Source: Balanoglossus misakiensis
Lineage: Eukaryota > Hemichordata
Direction of reading: 5' to 3'
Assembly: GCA_040954595.2 (NCBI GenBank)
Contig: CM082588.2
Span: 682,001 to 746,000 of the forward strand
DNA length: 64,000 bases
Numbering within the stretch: position 1 is the first letter of the stretch; each line of letters opens with the position of its first letter. The notes beneath the pieces were generated by a model. That model was not told the origin of the DNA. It saw only the letters and a list, made by a program, of their open reading frames with translations, and ran no database searches. Both the position numbers and the translations under genes were made by a program. Below are positions 47,011-59,704 of this stretch, in pieces.

Positions 47011-47022
47011 CACCAGAGGGCG
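47011..47022 (+). promoter_or_regulatory. CTCF-core-like motif upstream of AMD1
   Basis: CACCAGAGGGCG, the same word and orientation as at 39001-39012. Confidence 0.35.
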
Positions 47023-47082
47023 AAACTCCGATGCAGGTTACACGCATGCGTATACTAGAGTCTGGTGACGTAGACGGCCGCC

Positions 47083-47121
47083 ATGCAGCTGTCAGTCTGC
47101 CCTTTGCATACACTACAGTAA
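47083..47121 (+). other. Candidate upstream ORF of AMD1
   Basis: An ATG in a strong context (GCCGCCATGC) opens MQLSVCPLHTLQ and stops 69 bases before the AMD1 ATG. Vertebrate AMD1 is controlled by a polyamine-responsive short uORF (MAGDIS); this peptide is different. The same bases contain a YY1-like GCCGCCAT in reverse, so they could instead be a promoter element. Confidence 0.35.
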
Positions 47122-47190
47122 ACACGACAACAAACGTGTCGAGTTATATATGTGGGCGTGTAGTGCATGCTGATCGTCTCAGTTGGCACA

Positions 47191-50100
47191 ATGAATGGGG
47201 TTTCTACCACCGATCCCTCGGGGACTTCCCAAAATGAGACAAACACGTGGCATTATGAAGGAGCCGAAAAACTCCTCGAAGTATGGTGGAAGCCGGTTGA
47301 TGGAGTCGATCTGAGAAACATCGAGCGGTGAGTATGTTCATGCATCGCGGAATTTCCCTGGCCCGATGTCACATTTTTGTGGCAGAGATCTTCTACATGA
47401 ATAAATCGCATGTTATGATCGACCCAAGATTCAGTGTCGAGACCTGAGATGTGAAGTTCACAATTATTTGTTTTCCAGGTAGTCACGTCGCGCCGGGTAA
47501 ACAAACGAACGCCTGGTGATGTTCGTTTCAACGCAACCCACATGTTCGTGTAGACAATAGTCCAGACTATGGTAGCAGTAGCACCCCATTATGATCATGT
47601 TATATCTGTACCCTGGAGATCTGCGTGGTTGCAGATCAGGATTTTGCATGTTTTGGGGGATAAACTGAATACGATTACAAGAAAATTACTATTATGCAAT
47701 CAACCAGTCGGTGTACATTTCAAAAATTGTCTAATTTACATGATAAATACCCCATGATAATGACCAAGCTTTAACGTTATAACATTTTCATAAACCTTTG
47801 ATTACAGGGAGAACCTGGTGGAATTACTGGACAAAATAAACTGTGAAATCGTCGGTGAGACTAAAACTGAAGATCAGGTGGCCTATGTGTTGAGGTATGT
47901 GAATTGTAGAACTTTACATATATAATGTGATAGGCTAGTTATTCCTAGACACAGAATGCTGACATGATTATTGTCATTTGTACAAGAATAGACTGAAATT
48001 TATTGCATTGATCCCCCATATTGCACATTGCAGGGCTGATATTTTACTGGTATAACTGTTTATACAAGTGGCCTTTCTTTTTTTTATCTGTATTTTCAGT
48101 GAAAGCAGCATGTTTTTGTCAGAAAGACGATTCATTTTGAAGACTTGTGGGATGACTACATTGCTGCATGCTATAGAAGATATTTTGGAACTTGCTAAAG
48201 AAATTGGATTCAAAGAAGTTGAGGTATGTTTTGTGTCTACGATGGAGGAGTGTTGTGTGGTTGGTTCACTGGTTACAAACAGACAAACAGACATAAGCAC
48301 AGACTGACCGACTGGTGGATTTATGTTGCAACATGAAACAGTGCACGAGACTAAAAATATCTGTTTTCTATCAACTTGGCAGGATATTTTCTACTCCAGA
48401 AAGAATTTCCTGAGACCTGAACTGCAGATTTGTCCACATCGGAATTTTGAAGATGAGGTAAAGTTTCCAGTTTGTGCAAAGTTATTGTTGTTTTTCAATC
48501 TTTTTTGATATCAAACTAGAAAAAGCATCACTTATTGTCACCTTACAATCTTCTAATTCACAGGTCAAGGTTCTTGACAAGATTTTTCCCAGTAAGTTTT
48601 CATAATAAATTCCATTAATTTAATAAATATGAATCAAGCTTCTATTCATACATTGTTGGCTGATATTGTGAACTAGTTCAGATATGATTATCATTAATTT
48701 CTGATCCTGTCACATATGACAAGAGATTTAACAAGTGGTGTGATTAATATCCTGTGAACAGGCATTTCAGCTGCAAAATTCTAATTCTACTTTATATGCA
48801 CAAACAGATGGTGCCGCTTACGTATTGGGAAGAATGAATGGCGACTGCTGGTGGGTTTTTTTTTTAAATACAGACGAAAAAAATATGCCATTTGGAGCTG
48901 GGTTTGTTATAGATGACACATACAATTTTGTCAGTTGTTTTTGTGACATTTCCCAGACAAGAAACTTGTACATCCTGTTAATTTCCAGAGGGAAATTCGA
49001 TATGAAATAATGATAACCTTTGAAATGAAATATTCGAAAGAAATGCCACACCATAAATAATGTCACAAACTGCCCAGAGCAGTGCAGGAAATACAATACT
49101 AGACAGATGTTCACATTGAACATCTCCATGGAAACTCTGAATGAGAGATGTCATTTCTCTTAAAATATGGATTTGGTTGAAAGAGAAATGAAAGTGATGT
49201 GAAATCGATATAATCATGCAAATAGCATGGCTTTTAAATCCCTATTGTTGAAGTCTGATCGGACATAACCAAAAACATTGATCATGTCCTCTTATTTTAC
49301 AGGTACTTGTATACTCTTGATGTCGCTTTGAGTGTCCAACAACCAGACCAAACTTTGGAAGTATCCTTTTGCCAAAAATCATCTTCATTTAATCTGTTTG
49401 AGTCCATTTCTGCTTTCTCAGTGTATTAACGGTTGGTAATAAATACTGAGAAATGTCCCAAAGTAGAATTACATGTTGAAGAGGAAATCATCCAAGAATA
49501 TCAATGTCCACTGTAAAACATTCCTTACATGAAAATACAGATCCTGATGAGTGACTTGGATCGAAATGTAATGGCTAACTTTTATAAATCAAACACAACT
49601 ACAGCTGAGGAAATATCTGAGGTAAATGGCGCTCAAACACAACATATACTCCTGTTTTGACTGAGTGTTTCCTGGTTAGAGCCCAGGGGCCTGGACATAC
49701 AAACATTCATACATGTACATGTCAGTAGTTTTAACAGTTTTAGTTCACCCATGAGGAAGAGATTATTGAGTAGAAGTCTACCGAGACTCCTGATAGGATA
49801 TGACCTCATTTGCAAAAATTAATTGTAAATTGGAGTGGGGCCTTTGTCTGAACAGGGGCTTATATACAAGTGTGCTGCAGTATTTTTCAGCAAATATAAC
49901 TCATAATTTTAAATGTCTTAATGTTTATGTTGCTTATTTGTATTTTATTGTTTAGAAAACTGGAATTTCCAAGCTGATTCCTGGGATGAAGATTGATGCG
50001 GTATTGTTTGATCCCTGTGGATACTCCATGAATGGGCTTCTCTCAGACGTAAGTAACGATAAGTGGCAAACTTTATGGGCATTACAACCAATTTTATTGT

Positions 50101-50813
50101 TGTACGGTGGAACAGAATATGTCATTTGATTTTCATTCTTTTCTTTTGTAGGGTGGATATGTCACCATTCACGTGACCCCAGAATCTGAATTCTCCTACG
50201 TCAGTTTTGAGAGTAATGTCTCACAAGTAAGTTGACCTTTTATGTTTGTCACAGACTTACTATACAGTAATGATGACTGCAATACACATGCAGTCATCTC
50301 TTATATATCTGTGGCTTAGGTTGAACAGTGAAGAGTTAATATCATATCTAAAATGTGCTAATCATTTCAACTGCTTTCCAGGAAAACTATACTGAGTTGG
50401 TGATGAAAATCCTGGAGGTTTTCCGACCAAATAAGTTTGTGATGACCCTGTTTACAAACCAGGTATGTTATTCAATTTATCAGTCAATGATATAAAGACT
50501 CAAGTATGAAAACACAATCATCAGCAAAATAGTGTTCGCAAGTTAGTCTAGGTTTATGAGTATTATAATTTAACACAGGGTTTATCTCGTCTGTCTGTCT
50601 CTCTCTTTCTTCCTTCCTTCTGATTCTCCTGCCCCTTCTATCTCTCTTTTCCTTCCTTCCTTCCTTCATTTGCAGACTGCACTATGTGGATCTTCATACA
50701 GCGCCTTCCAACACAACGACTATCCCAACTACAGAATCCAAGACCGTCAATACTCCCAGTTCAAGAACTACGACCTGACCTTTGCCCATTTTACCAAAAC
50801 CGGCATCAGTTGA
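47191..50813 (+). CDS. AMD1: S-adenosylmethionine decarboxylase proenzyme
   Basis: Twelve exons join in frame: 47191-47327, 47808-47894, 48100-48223, 48383-48457, 48564-48591, 48808-48850, 49303-49360, 49541-49621, 49956-50048, 50152-50226, 50382-50462 and 50676-50813; 339 residues (human 334). The enzyme makes decarboxylated S-adenosylmethionine for spermidine and spermine synthesis in the cytosol. The self-cleavage site LSESS is intact: cleavage between E76 and S77 leaves the pyruvoyl group on the alpha chain. C91 (FILKTCG), S235 (CGYSMNG) and H249 (TIHVTPE) keep the spacing of human C82, S229 and H243. [17 protein letters not shown] and the FSYVSFE strand are also conserved. Exon 1 holds the start [10 protein letters not shown], a slightly longer N-terminus than human. 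ATTAAA lies near 50985. Confidence 0.97.
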
Positions 50814-53523
50814 CACGATTCAGTGTCCATGGCAACGATGACTGACAGGTTACCCGATCATATCGACATCTTTATTGACTTTACTGTGTTCCCATGGAAA
50901 CTGATGAATGGATGGTGTACTGAAAACACAATTGACGGAATTAGGTGAAAGTGTTTGATGTCATTATCAACAGAGGCTGTCCATTAAAGTCTTGGTACCA
51001 TTTTTTTTATTTATGTCCAAGCTTGAGTAAATGTTTTTTTTTATCTCCTTTCTTCTGACAGTCATATCGATTGATATGGAGCTTATCAGATAAGCCGATT
51101 GTTGACATCTATCTGTCTGTCGACACATCAACAATCGACTTCATCTCTTAAACTGGTGTACTGATTGCTTTGAAATTTGATTTAGAGATTGCAAGATTTT
51201 TTTTTTAATTATGCTGAAATTTGAATATCAATTTTTTTTTCTGAAACTGTTTATCCAGTTGCATTATACTTTGACATGCCAGTTTCTATGGTAACCTATG
51301 TTAGGTTTGTTCAACTTGTGGTGCCAGAACCTTCTAACTGAAATATACTTTCATGAAAAACTGCTTTACAACAAGACCTTGGTGTACAACCAATGTTGAT
51401 AATGACATAAACATGGAGTTTTCTGATCATGCAGACTTTCTCCATTTCTTTATAACAAAGTTACAGATAATTATACTTAAATGCTTTTCTGCATCAAAGA
51501 AATTGTAATTCAGACATTTTTGAGTTGTTTTGTTCCGTGTTGCAATAGTTTCAATTTTCTTGAATTCAATGTGAAATGCTCATTTTTCAGTTTGTCAGCA
51601 CAGCCTGGATACAAGTCACCAACATTATTTTTGTCAAGTTGAACTTTTAAAAGTTAGAATAGCCATGCACAATGGGCATTTGGGGATACCCCACCACCAG
51701 ATTTCCACGGAAAAATAACATTTTCAAATGCATATTTAATCATTTATGTCAAAACTATGTTTTATGAGTAATTTGAAGGTCTCTGTTTCCACTGAATCAC
51801 CTCGTACAAGCTGACGAGCAAGTTGAATAAAACGAAAGATGTAGTAACTCGTCGTTGATGGCGCAATTGGAAATTGTTACGAGCAAGTGGAGGTATATTT
51901 TGTGAAGTCATCTAGAAATCCAATCTTGATACAACAACAGCATTATTAACTCTTTTTGAGTACTACATATATTAATAATATTATTATTATTATAATCATC
52001 ATTACATATATTATTCAGTGATTATCATGCATGCTGTTATTTCTGAGTGATACAACACTGCTCTTCACTTGATGTAAATCAGGAACCAAAAACTGACGTT
52101 TCCATTTTCTCAATTTAAGAGCTTTTGGTGTGTTCATATGATAGTGACAAGCTGATAGTTTAAATTGTACCTGGATTGCATTAAGCATTGAAAATGCATA
52201 TCAATGAATATTTACTCTGGCTAATTGAACTGTGTGTCTAGTTGACTCTATGATGCATGAAAGTTCATGTGAATATTCATAACTAAGATAATAAAAATAT
52301 GATTTGGATGCCAATAGCTGTTCCTCGCACAAAACTTTGTCAGTTTCACATCACTCTGCCTGGTTCAACCTCAATATCAACCATGTGTCCTAGCTCTTAG
52401 TCTTGCTGATGTCCCCTATCTCATTTCCAGTTTGATACACAACTTCGGAAGATGAAGCAAGAAGTATAAAATACAGATACAAAACCACAGAAGACATATC
52501 CCTTGGAATCCATAGGGGCGCCCTGAGCACGCAGGACCTGCCCGTGATCGATATCCCAAATACACGTACAAAGTAATTGGAACGCAAAGACCTATCCCGA
52601 AAACATAAAATGTTTGTTTAGTACTTTTCCCCCTTTTGTCGGGCGGAGGACGGGGGAGCTTGTTTGAATGGGAATAGTTCTTTTGTCGACGACAATAAAT
52701 TGGTCTATCATAATATAGTAGACGTATTTTTCTGTTGTGGGAGGCAACATGATGACGGGGAGAGCTTACTTAGCCGGTCATGGCAAGAGAGCAAAACTAT
52801 TGCACAGAAATTCAAAGTGGCGTCGTTTGTCGACTTGAGATAAGGAGGAGATTGGATTATTTTATCGATGAAAAATGCGCCGAAAGTGGCAGCTACTGGG
52901 GCATTAAGGAGATATCAAATTGGAACCCTTCTAACTGTTAGTGCAATTATGATTAATATTTCTAAACTTACAGGAACCCCGTGTGAAGTCACAGCTACAC
53001 AAACCGATTCCGTTTCAAGAAACTAATAAAAACTCAAGCTTTTGGTGTGAACAGACATTCCTAATCACGTTGATTGTTTGTCTTAAAGTTATTAAATTAT
53101 GGTTTCAAAGCTAAGAAGTTTGTTCCTGTCAAAACGATAGCCATTCATACGAAGAGAACATACAATGCTAGGGTCGCGTGTGGTTGAGATGTGCTTGTGT
53201 TGCAAATTACTTAAATAAACATTCAAATAAATCAGTTTCAATTTTGAAAATAAATCAGAAACATGGCTCTATATAGCGACATTGGCAAACACTCGGTAGA
53301 TTATACAGCAATGGCCGAATTGAACGGTTAAACACAACGTTACGGCGAAGTCAATTGTAATCAAACCACAAAAGTGTTTAAAACTGACCGAGTCAAGTCA
53401 GAATTTATGATTGATGTAGTTTAGGACGCTTCAAAGGGTCCCTGGTTTTAGTTAGAATACGCGTTGCTATGGCTGGAGATCGGCCATATTGTGGATAGCG
53501 AGCATGTGCGACGCGCCCCTCGA
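50814..53523. other. AMD1 3' UTR and gene-poor sequence
   Basis: The AMD1 3' UTR probably ends soon after the ATTAAA at about 50985. The rest is AT-rich with poly(T) runs and an ATT-rich stretch at about 51965-52015. No exon was recognised. Confidence 0.45.
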
Positions 53524-53951
53524 TCAGAACTCTGTCGCCATCATCTTGTAAGGGGTACGGTCACCCACTTCATCATCGTGTGAAAGTCTCAATGTTGATG
53601 GTAAAACTCGTTTCTCACGACAAAACGTTGGTGCGGTTTGCGCTTCATTCATATCATGTGACCTAACCTCTCTCCCTGTTGATTTTTCGGTTACGTTTAT
53701 TCCTGTTTCCATACTTGTTTCCATGGTGACGAAGTTAGCGATGATGGTGGTGGTACGTTCCTATGCACCATCCATCGCAGTCGGAACCCATGACAACCAA
53801 CTTGTCTGTCTGTATGCTTGTGTCACCCCTCAAAAATACAACATTGGTAAAAACATCTCGATTTAAACAAATATGAATGAGGGCTTACCTGAGTTTTCTT
53901 TACCAACATTTCAAAGCAGTTTGACAAACGGTTTCCCAGGAGGTTTGTATC
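53524..53951 (-). other. Possible two-exon 3' end of an unrecognised minus-strand gene
   Basis: A 63-base stretch at 53889-53951 has a strong polypyrimidine acceptor (TTTCTTTCTTTTAG) and a perfect CAG/GTAAG donor and is open throughout (DTNLLGNRLSNCFEMLVKKTQ reads across it, 21 codons). A phase-0 continuation at about 53524-53756 (ERTTTIIANFVTMETS...) ends in a stop, but its acceptor is weak. No family is recognised and no upstream exons were found. Confidence 0.3.
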
Positions 53952-56813
53952 CTAAAAGAAAGAAAATACCAAAAGAACCTCATTAAAAATATGAACTTTT
54001 AGATCACAGCACAAGATGATGATAAAAAGACCACGTGTACCAAAAAAGCGTTTCTTTTGGTATTTTTCACATTGCTTGGTCTATTTGCATACCTCGGCAG
54101 CTGTCTGTCAATCATGTTTTGAGTGTGCATCACCTACAAGTACCAAGAATGTATTGTATATCTCTATACATTTATGGGGTCAGATTGGGGAGTCTAAAAG
54201 CCGGTACCTCCAAAAGCACTGCGGGAGACACATGGACTGAACGACCGCCATTGTACCGAGCCTTTTGCTTGGGCGCCACTGGTTACCAGGATTGTTGAAA
54301 GGATGACCTGACCAGCCCTATCAAAAACATACGGTTTCCAGGCGTCATTTACAAGTCCAGGCACTGTATACTGGAGGCTCTATTGGAAATCATACGGTTG
54401 TGGGCCTCTCTGAACCAGTACATGGACCATAATTTGATCACAGAGGGCGTAACGCCGGAATAAAAAAATAGGATCGTTCGAGCTATGAGAAATGAAATAA
54501 AAAGTCTACCCTTGTGGTTAAGATATGGAGTGGGGTATTTTTTTTTGGGGGGGGGTGAAGGCGTGTGTCTTTATATTGCATAATATGATCCTGGCAATAC
54601 AGGGATAAGAGACTTTGAATTGTGTGATATTGGCCATCTGCGGACTGCGACTGTTTTCTCAGTATGCACAGCGTAGTTTCCTTGTTGCAGAAGTCTACTG
54701 TTCGCAGTTATCACATCATAATTGCATTTTTAGTAAAAAGTCGAAAACTCACTGTACTATTAAAGAGTTTGAAGAAATCATACGTTAACTGTATTTCATG
54801 AGTATGACCTAACATATCACGGACTGACCACTACCCTCAAGTTAGTGGTCAATCCGTTAACTCAGACGCAAGGTGCGTGTATTTCAAAACTGCGCAGCGC
54901 CATGCTGTTGGCCGGGTAGAACGATTTCCCGACACCATGGCTGGATGTTAGAGCTTTCATGATGGACGTTTATATATGTATCGCTACATGTTTTCCTATA
55001 GTCTATGCTTCATCACTTTCTACTCTGACTCGTGTGAGGGCAGACCTGCTGATAGTGGTATTGAGTCATCGCAGTCAACAGACTATTATCGATAATGACC
55101 GTGTTCAATAGAAACCGTCCTGAACTGCCAGTTGTCAGAAAGTAGAACTGGTCTTCGGAATTCTATTGCGACGTAAAGCAGGCCAAACGTACGATCACCG
55201 CTATGACTAGAACCGTGCGGTCGCAGTCATTTTGGTGTTTGTATATGCGAATTCAGTGTTAAGAAAACATCACTCTTGTATTCGTCGTGGTAATTGGCAA
55301 ATTTTCCCTAATTGTGCAAAGTGTCGCTGTTAAATCGCAGCCTTGAATTGGCCATCTGACATAGTTCTTCCGGGGGAACCACTCTCAAGACTCATTTGTA
55401 AGCTGGGCGAACTTCCTTTGCCCTTATATGGTCAATGGTGCCAAAACCGTGAGCAGACGGCAAGTGAAAGCCACCATAAGATCTTAAAGCAGAATATTGA
55501 AGTTCAGTGACCCAGGCAGCACAGGGTTTTGTTCAATATATACCTCCAAAAGACTCAATTCTAATTTCATTCGGACAAATCACAACAGAGAGTCTTCACC
55601 CATTGTACTGTTTATTACCGCCCGTCGGGGAAAACGATACCCGTATTGTCGGGTACAAAGGAAGGCTCCGTGGCAAATGCTACAACCAAGAGAACCATCA
55701 CACATGGCCGCGTTCTAAGTCAGAATTGCCTTAAGGGAAGGAACAAAACTTGCGAGCAAAAGTCGCCGTCCACTTGCGCTTTCTTTGCTTTCTAGCTTGA
55801 CTTCTTGTACGAACGTGCTTGTGGGAATTCGACAATTTGAATACGGCTGATCGAAAAGATACGGCCGACGGGTTGACATTGCATTGACGCATTGTTGGTC
55901 GAAATTGACAGTTTTCGACGGTGCTTCCGTTGTGAGTGAGGACTTCGGTGGACTGCTTGAGTGGGTTCCGTTTGTTGTGTGAGTGTGGGAATTTTCAGCA
56001 CTCCGAGCACATGTCGTCGCATTTGAATAATAATAAGAAAACAAAGGCGTTTTTTATCCCTCACATACAGCACAGAGAGTGCAGAATTTGTCGGACTGCT
56101 CCTCGCCCGTCACAACGAACTTCAGGACGAAGTTCTCGCGTCAATTTGCTAATATTTTTTTTACTAATAATTGAACAGTATTGATTTTGTGGGGCGAAAT
56201 ACTTGTCAATATGCTATTAATATATCCTTTATGCAATTATCAGCCGAGGAGTGAAGAGAGACGCGCGTGTCTGCCGCGTGGCCGCAATTACGCGACAATC
56301 ATTTATTGTGCTATGAACAACAAAGGAAGCACCTGTTTGGATATCAAAGTGGGGATTAGGTTTGGCTCGTGGGAGGTGGTTTCCAGTCCCCACTGTTGCC
56401 ACAGGTGTTATATGAAACTTTTTGGGGGGAAGCGAGTTGCAAATACAACGCGAGGGAATAACTTTTGCTTGATAAACAAACTCTGGACTTGGTGGCTGTC
56501 CCAAGAAACCGAAGTCTGACATGTAGAATGGTGACCCGCTTGGACGCTCTGCCACTATGGCCACTGATACAGCAAATAAAAACGCCCGGTATTCATATAC
56601 TCTACTTGAACTGATTTGGATTTCAATTCATCGCAGACTCTTTTGTTTGCAATGCGATTAATTGCTTGCCAGATCGAGACTAAGTATTGAGGACGAATTC
56701 TCGGGATCACCGGTGTTATTGGCAACCGGTATCAACAGACATGGACAGGGCAGTACATACAACCAGTTTTCGTCACAACGTCTTACAAACTCGCACATGC
56801 GCATCACTACGTC

Positions 56814-56876
56814 CGTCCGTCCGTCCTTACATATAGATACATGTACAGACAGACAGATAGACAGACAGACGGACAA
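56814..56876. repeat. (GTCC)n / (AGAC)n simple-sequence tract
   Basis: Four GTCC units, a short AT stretch, then about eight imperfect AGAC/AGAT units. The two parts are partly self-complementary. Confidence 0.7.
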
Positions 56877-58205
56877 TCTGACACACAGAGAGATGCCCAC
56901 TCAAGTCGTCTGATTTGCGTTGGACCAAGGTGATGTGTGCAGAGTCGTTATCCCTCTACTCATTGTCGTCGGAGTAAATAACGTCAACTAACCAACCATC
57001 TTATCTGATCTTACGCCCAATTCGAAAATGCGCAAGATATTGATTGCCCAATCATGACCCCACCGATTAAACAAGACGTTCGTATTAAACTATAACTTCT
57101 GTGTTACTTTCGCGTAGGTTCGGAGTCCACTATGCGTGGGGTGTAAAGTAATGCGAGACATCCGACCTTCCAGGAGGAACCTTTTCGCTAAAAAAAAGTA
57201 ATTTTTCATGTCTCTCATTTCTGTCGTCCGTTGCGCTATTTCTAACTTCCGGAGAACATGATCAATTTGAGTGTAATCATTATATGACTATTATGAAGTA
57301 CTCTCATTGTAAACATACACAGCGGCAGTGTGCAAGTCAAGCGAAGACGGATAAAAGCGAGAAAAAATATATGAATAAGTTTTGATGTTGTTAGCTGATT
57401 TTAATTTAAATTTGCCATCATTTTTCATAAAGTAAAAGAAGATATATCATTTCACTTTCTCCCTGAGTCTGTGAACATTCTCTTCAGAATTTGTACAGCA
57501 AGACGGGTGGGTGACGGGTCTACAGCACTGAATACAACCTAGCGTTGCGCAAACCTGTGCCACACGAGGCACGCATGTTCACGCTAGCCCCGGCGAGACA
57601 GGTAGCATTTCTTTAAAAATTACAAGGCCTCCCCGTTCAGTCGGGATTAAGTCAGTTTTTCCGCGTTGCGAAATCTTTGGCAACAAATCGGCTACGTTTC
57701 TGTGAGTCTAAAGCGAGAGATTTTCTGGGGAATCGGGCGAGGGTTGATGACGTCAAGGCAAGTCGAAGTGAATGGGCCACGCGTTGCCAATACCTCGCCC
57801 TGTCGGGACCGCATGTTGTTGTGTTCTGCTCGAGTGACTGCAGCCAGTTCTTTATCCCAAATAATAATTTACTGTGTAGTTCTCTGTGTGTTTCGCGCAC
57901 AAGATTTGCATTAGAAAGGCCGGACAAGATGAGGATAAATTAACACATGAACGGGTCTTGTTGTCAGGTTTATTGAACTCAAAGGAGACAGGATCGCGGA
58001 AACATCTCCGGGGAGAAGGAAAGAGAAATAAGAGAAGCCTAACACCCAGTCAAACAATTAATTAATGAGCGTAAGGAACGAGCAGAAAGATCACTTTCTA
58101 TTACGTGTGTAATTGAGTTTGAAGACAGCGGCAAAGAAATTACAATTCCCAACAGATATTCACCGAACACTATGGAGGGACTCGGAGACGCTCTATATTT
58201 AGAAT

Positions 58206-58260
58206 TTTTATAACAACAACAGCAACGATATCGATGACGACGACAACAACAACAACAACA
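58206..58260. repeat. CAA-rich trinucleotide repeat
   Basis: AACAACAACAGCAACG followed, after a GAT/GAC part, by about six further ACA units. Confidence 0.7.
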
Positions 58261-59512
58261 TGTTTTGTCAATGATCATGATTACTACCAGAATGGAATAC
58301 ATGTACATGTACCATCATATAATGCGAGGATACGTTGTGTGCAGATCAAACAAGGACGGGCCAGTGACTCAATCAAAAGCGCGTCAAAAGAATATACTTT
58401 TAAAATGATTCAAAGCTATTGGAAGTCTTTGATTTCAACTTTCCTTTCCAGACATTTTCTTGGAGAATATTGCCGTCTTAGTGGTACGTAGACAGCTACA
58501 ATTTCCAAACTCATGTACAGCTAGTATATTATATCGGATCAACTCTGTCTGTTGCTACCTCTAAATTAAATCTACAGAGACTTTTAAAACATAATTTAAA
58601 ACCGATGATTGAAGATCAATTTAACAGCAGAGCTTATATTTGATATGCACTGTAAATTAAAATCTAATGCTGATGGCGAACTTTGTCCTTGTCATGAAAT
58701 TTTCAAAGTGTATCGTGACAAAAGGACAACTCAATAGCACAGTGTAAAATCGACGAGTCCGTCAAAGTCAATATTTTGTGATAAGGACATCCATATATCT
58801 ATAGTATATAAAAGACGAATTATAAGCTTATCATCCGCGATCTGTCATGGGATGGTCGCAAATGATGCATTGAGCTGAATTGCTTGCACGATAATATGCA
58901 AAACAAAACAATTCAATTTAACATGCCGGTATTGATTACTAAATACTAACATAAACAGAAAAATAACAAAAGGAACTGGTTGACAACATGTGATTTTATA
59001 AAGTCCGACTGGTACAAGAGAGAAGGGCAACGGAGATTTCAACCATTATGTCTCATATCGGATAAACAGGGGATGGGCATTTTATGATGGTGTGAAAATT
59101 TGATTACGCGCATGATAAAAGTAAGCGAACATTTAGCTAGGTTATCAGTGGCAGAAGTAAATCGAACGGCAATTAAAAACTCGTTTTTGAAGTGAAGCTG
59201 TAGGGCGAATTTTGTGTTTGAAAGAGATCCCGATCGAAGCGCTGTTCGTACGCGTTGTCCGCGTTCCGCGCCTGCGCATTGGACCGTACGCGGGTTTTGT
59301 CAACGCGCTGTTGCATGGACAAAAATGGGTGCAAGAAAACCGCTCTTTATTGACGGCTTCATCCACAGCTGTTTTGCAGCCGAAGTGTTCTCACAGTCCA
59401 TCGTGTATGTTACCTAGAAAAACGGTATCCCAGGCAAAATGCAATTCATTCGGCTTTCACCCGTGAATCGCTCACCAACCAAACGGACGAGCAGTACCAG
59501 TCCCAACCACCG

Positions 59513-59704
59513 ATGTTCAAAGCTACCGTTTGGAGTCGGCCAGGGGCGGCGGCCAGAGACGCCGAGAGAGACGCTTCCGATATCGAAACAAGCGTGTGGA
59601 CGTCAACCGAAATACCAAACAACATCCAGTTCGGACCATTCGAAGGCGATTTTAAACTCGGGATCAACTTGAAAGATAATCGTGAATCCCCTTTCATGTT
59701 AGAG
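59513..59704 (+). CDS. PRDM13: First coding exon of a PR-domain gene, PRDM13-like (partial)
   Basis: An ATG opens 64 codons ending at GAG before a perfect GTAAGT donor (phase 0). Residues 27-64 read as the start of a PR/SET-type domain: SVWTSTEIPNNIQFGPFEG carries the conserved IP...FGP signature, and the next part (FKLG..L.DNRE) has the spacing I recall from vertebrate PRDM13 just after its start. The last residues FMLE fit the WEV strand, usually split or followed by V. The domain must finish in later exons, which I do not find in the remaining 4.3 kb on this strand, so the first intron leaves the window. PRDM13 is a zinc-finger repressor of neural development. PR-domain identity is likely; the PRDM13 subtype rests on remembered similarity plus linkage with CD164 and AMD1. 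Confidence 0.6.

Larger units (their letters stand above)
53952..59512. other. Gene-poor region upstream of the PRDM13-like exon
   Basis: About 5.5 kb of mixed composition with many short open frames on both strands and no domain or consistent splice chain. It is a candidate cis-regulatory region for the PR-domain gene. A (GTCC)n-(AGAC)n tract and a CAA repeat are listed separately. Confidence 0.4.

Noticed and set aside
55497-55734. Two overlapping 73-75-codon frames as a small gene
   Set aside because: No recognisable domain, signal peptide or splice context; likely chance.
57652-57943. Overlapping frames on both strands at 57.7-57.9 kb
   Set aside because: Three frames are open at once in GC-richer DNA and none shows a family pattern.
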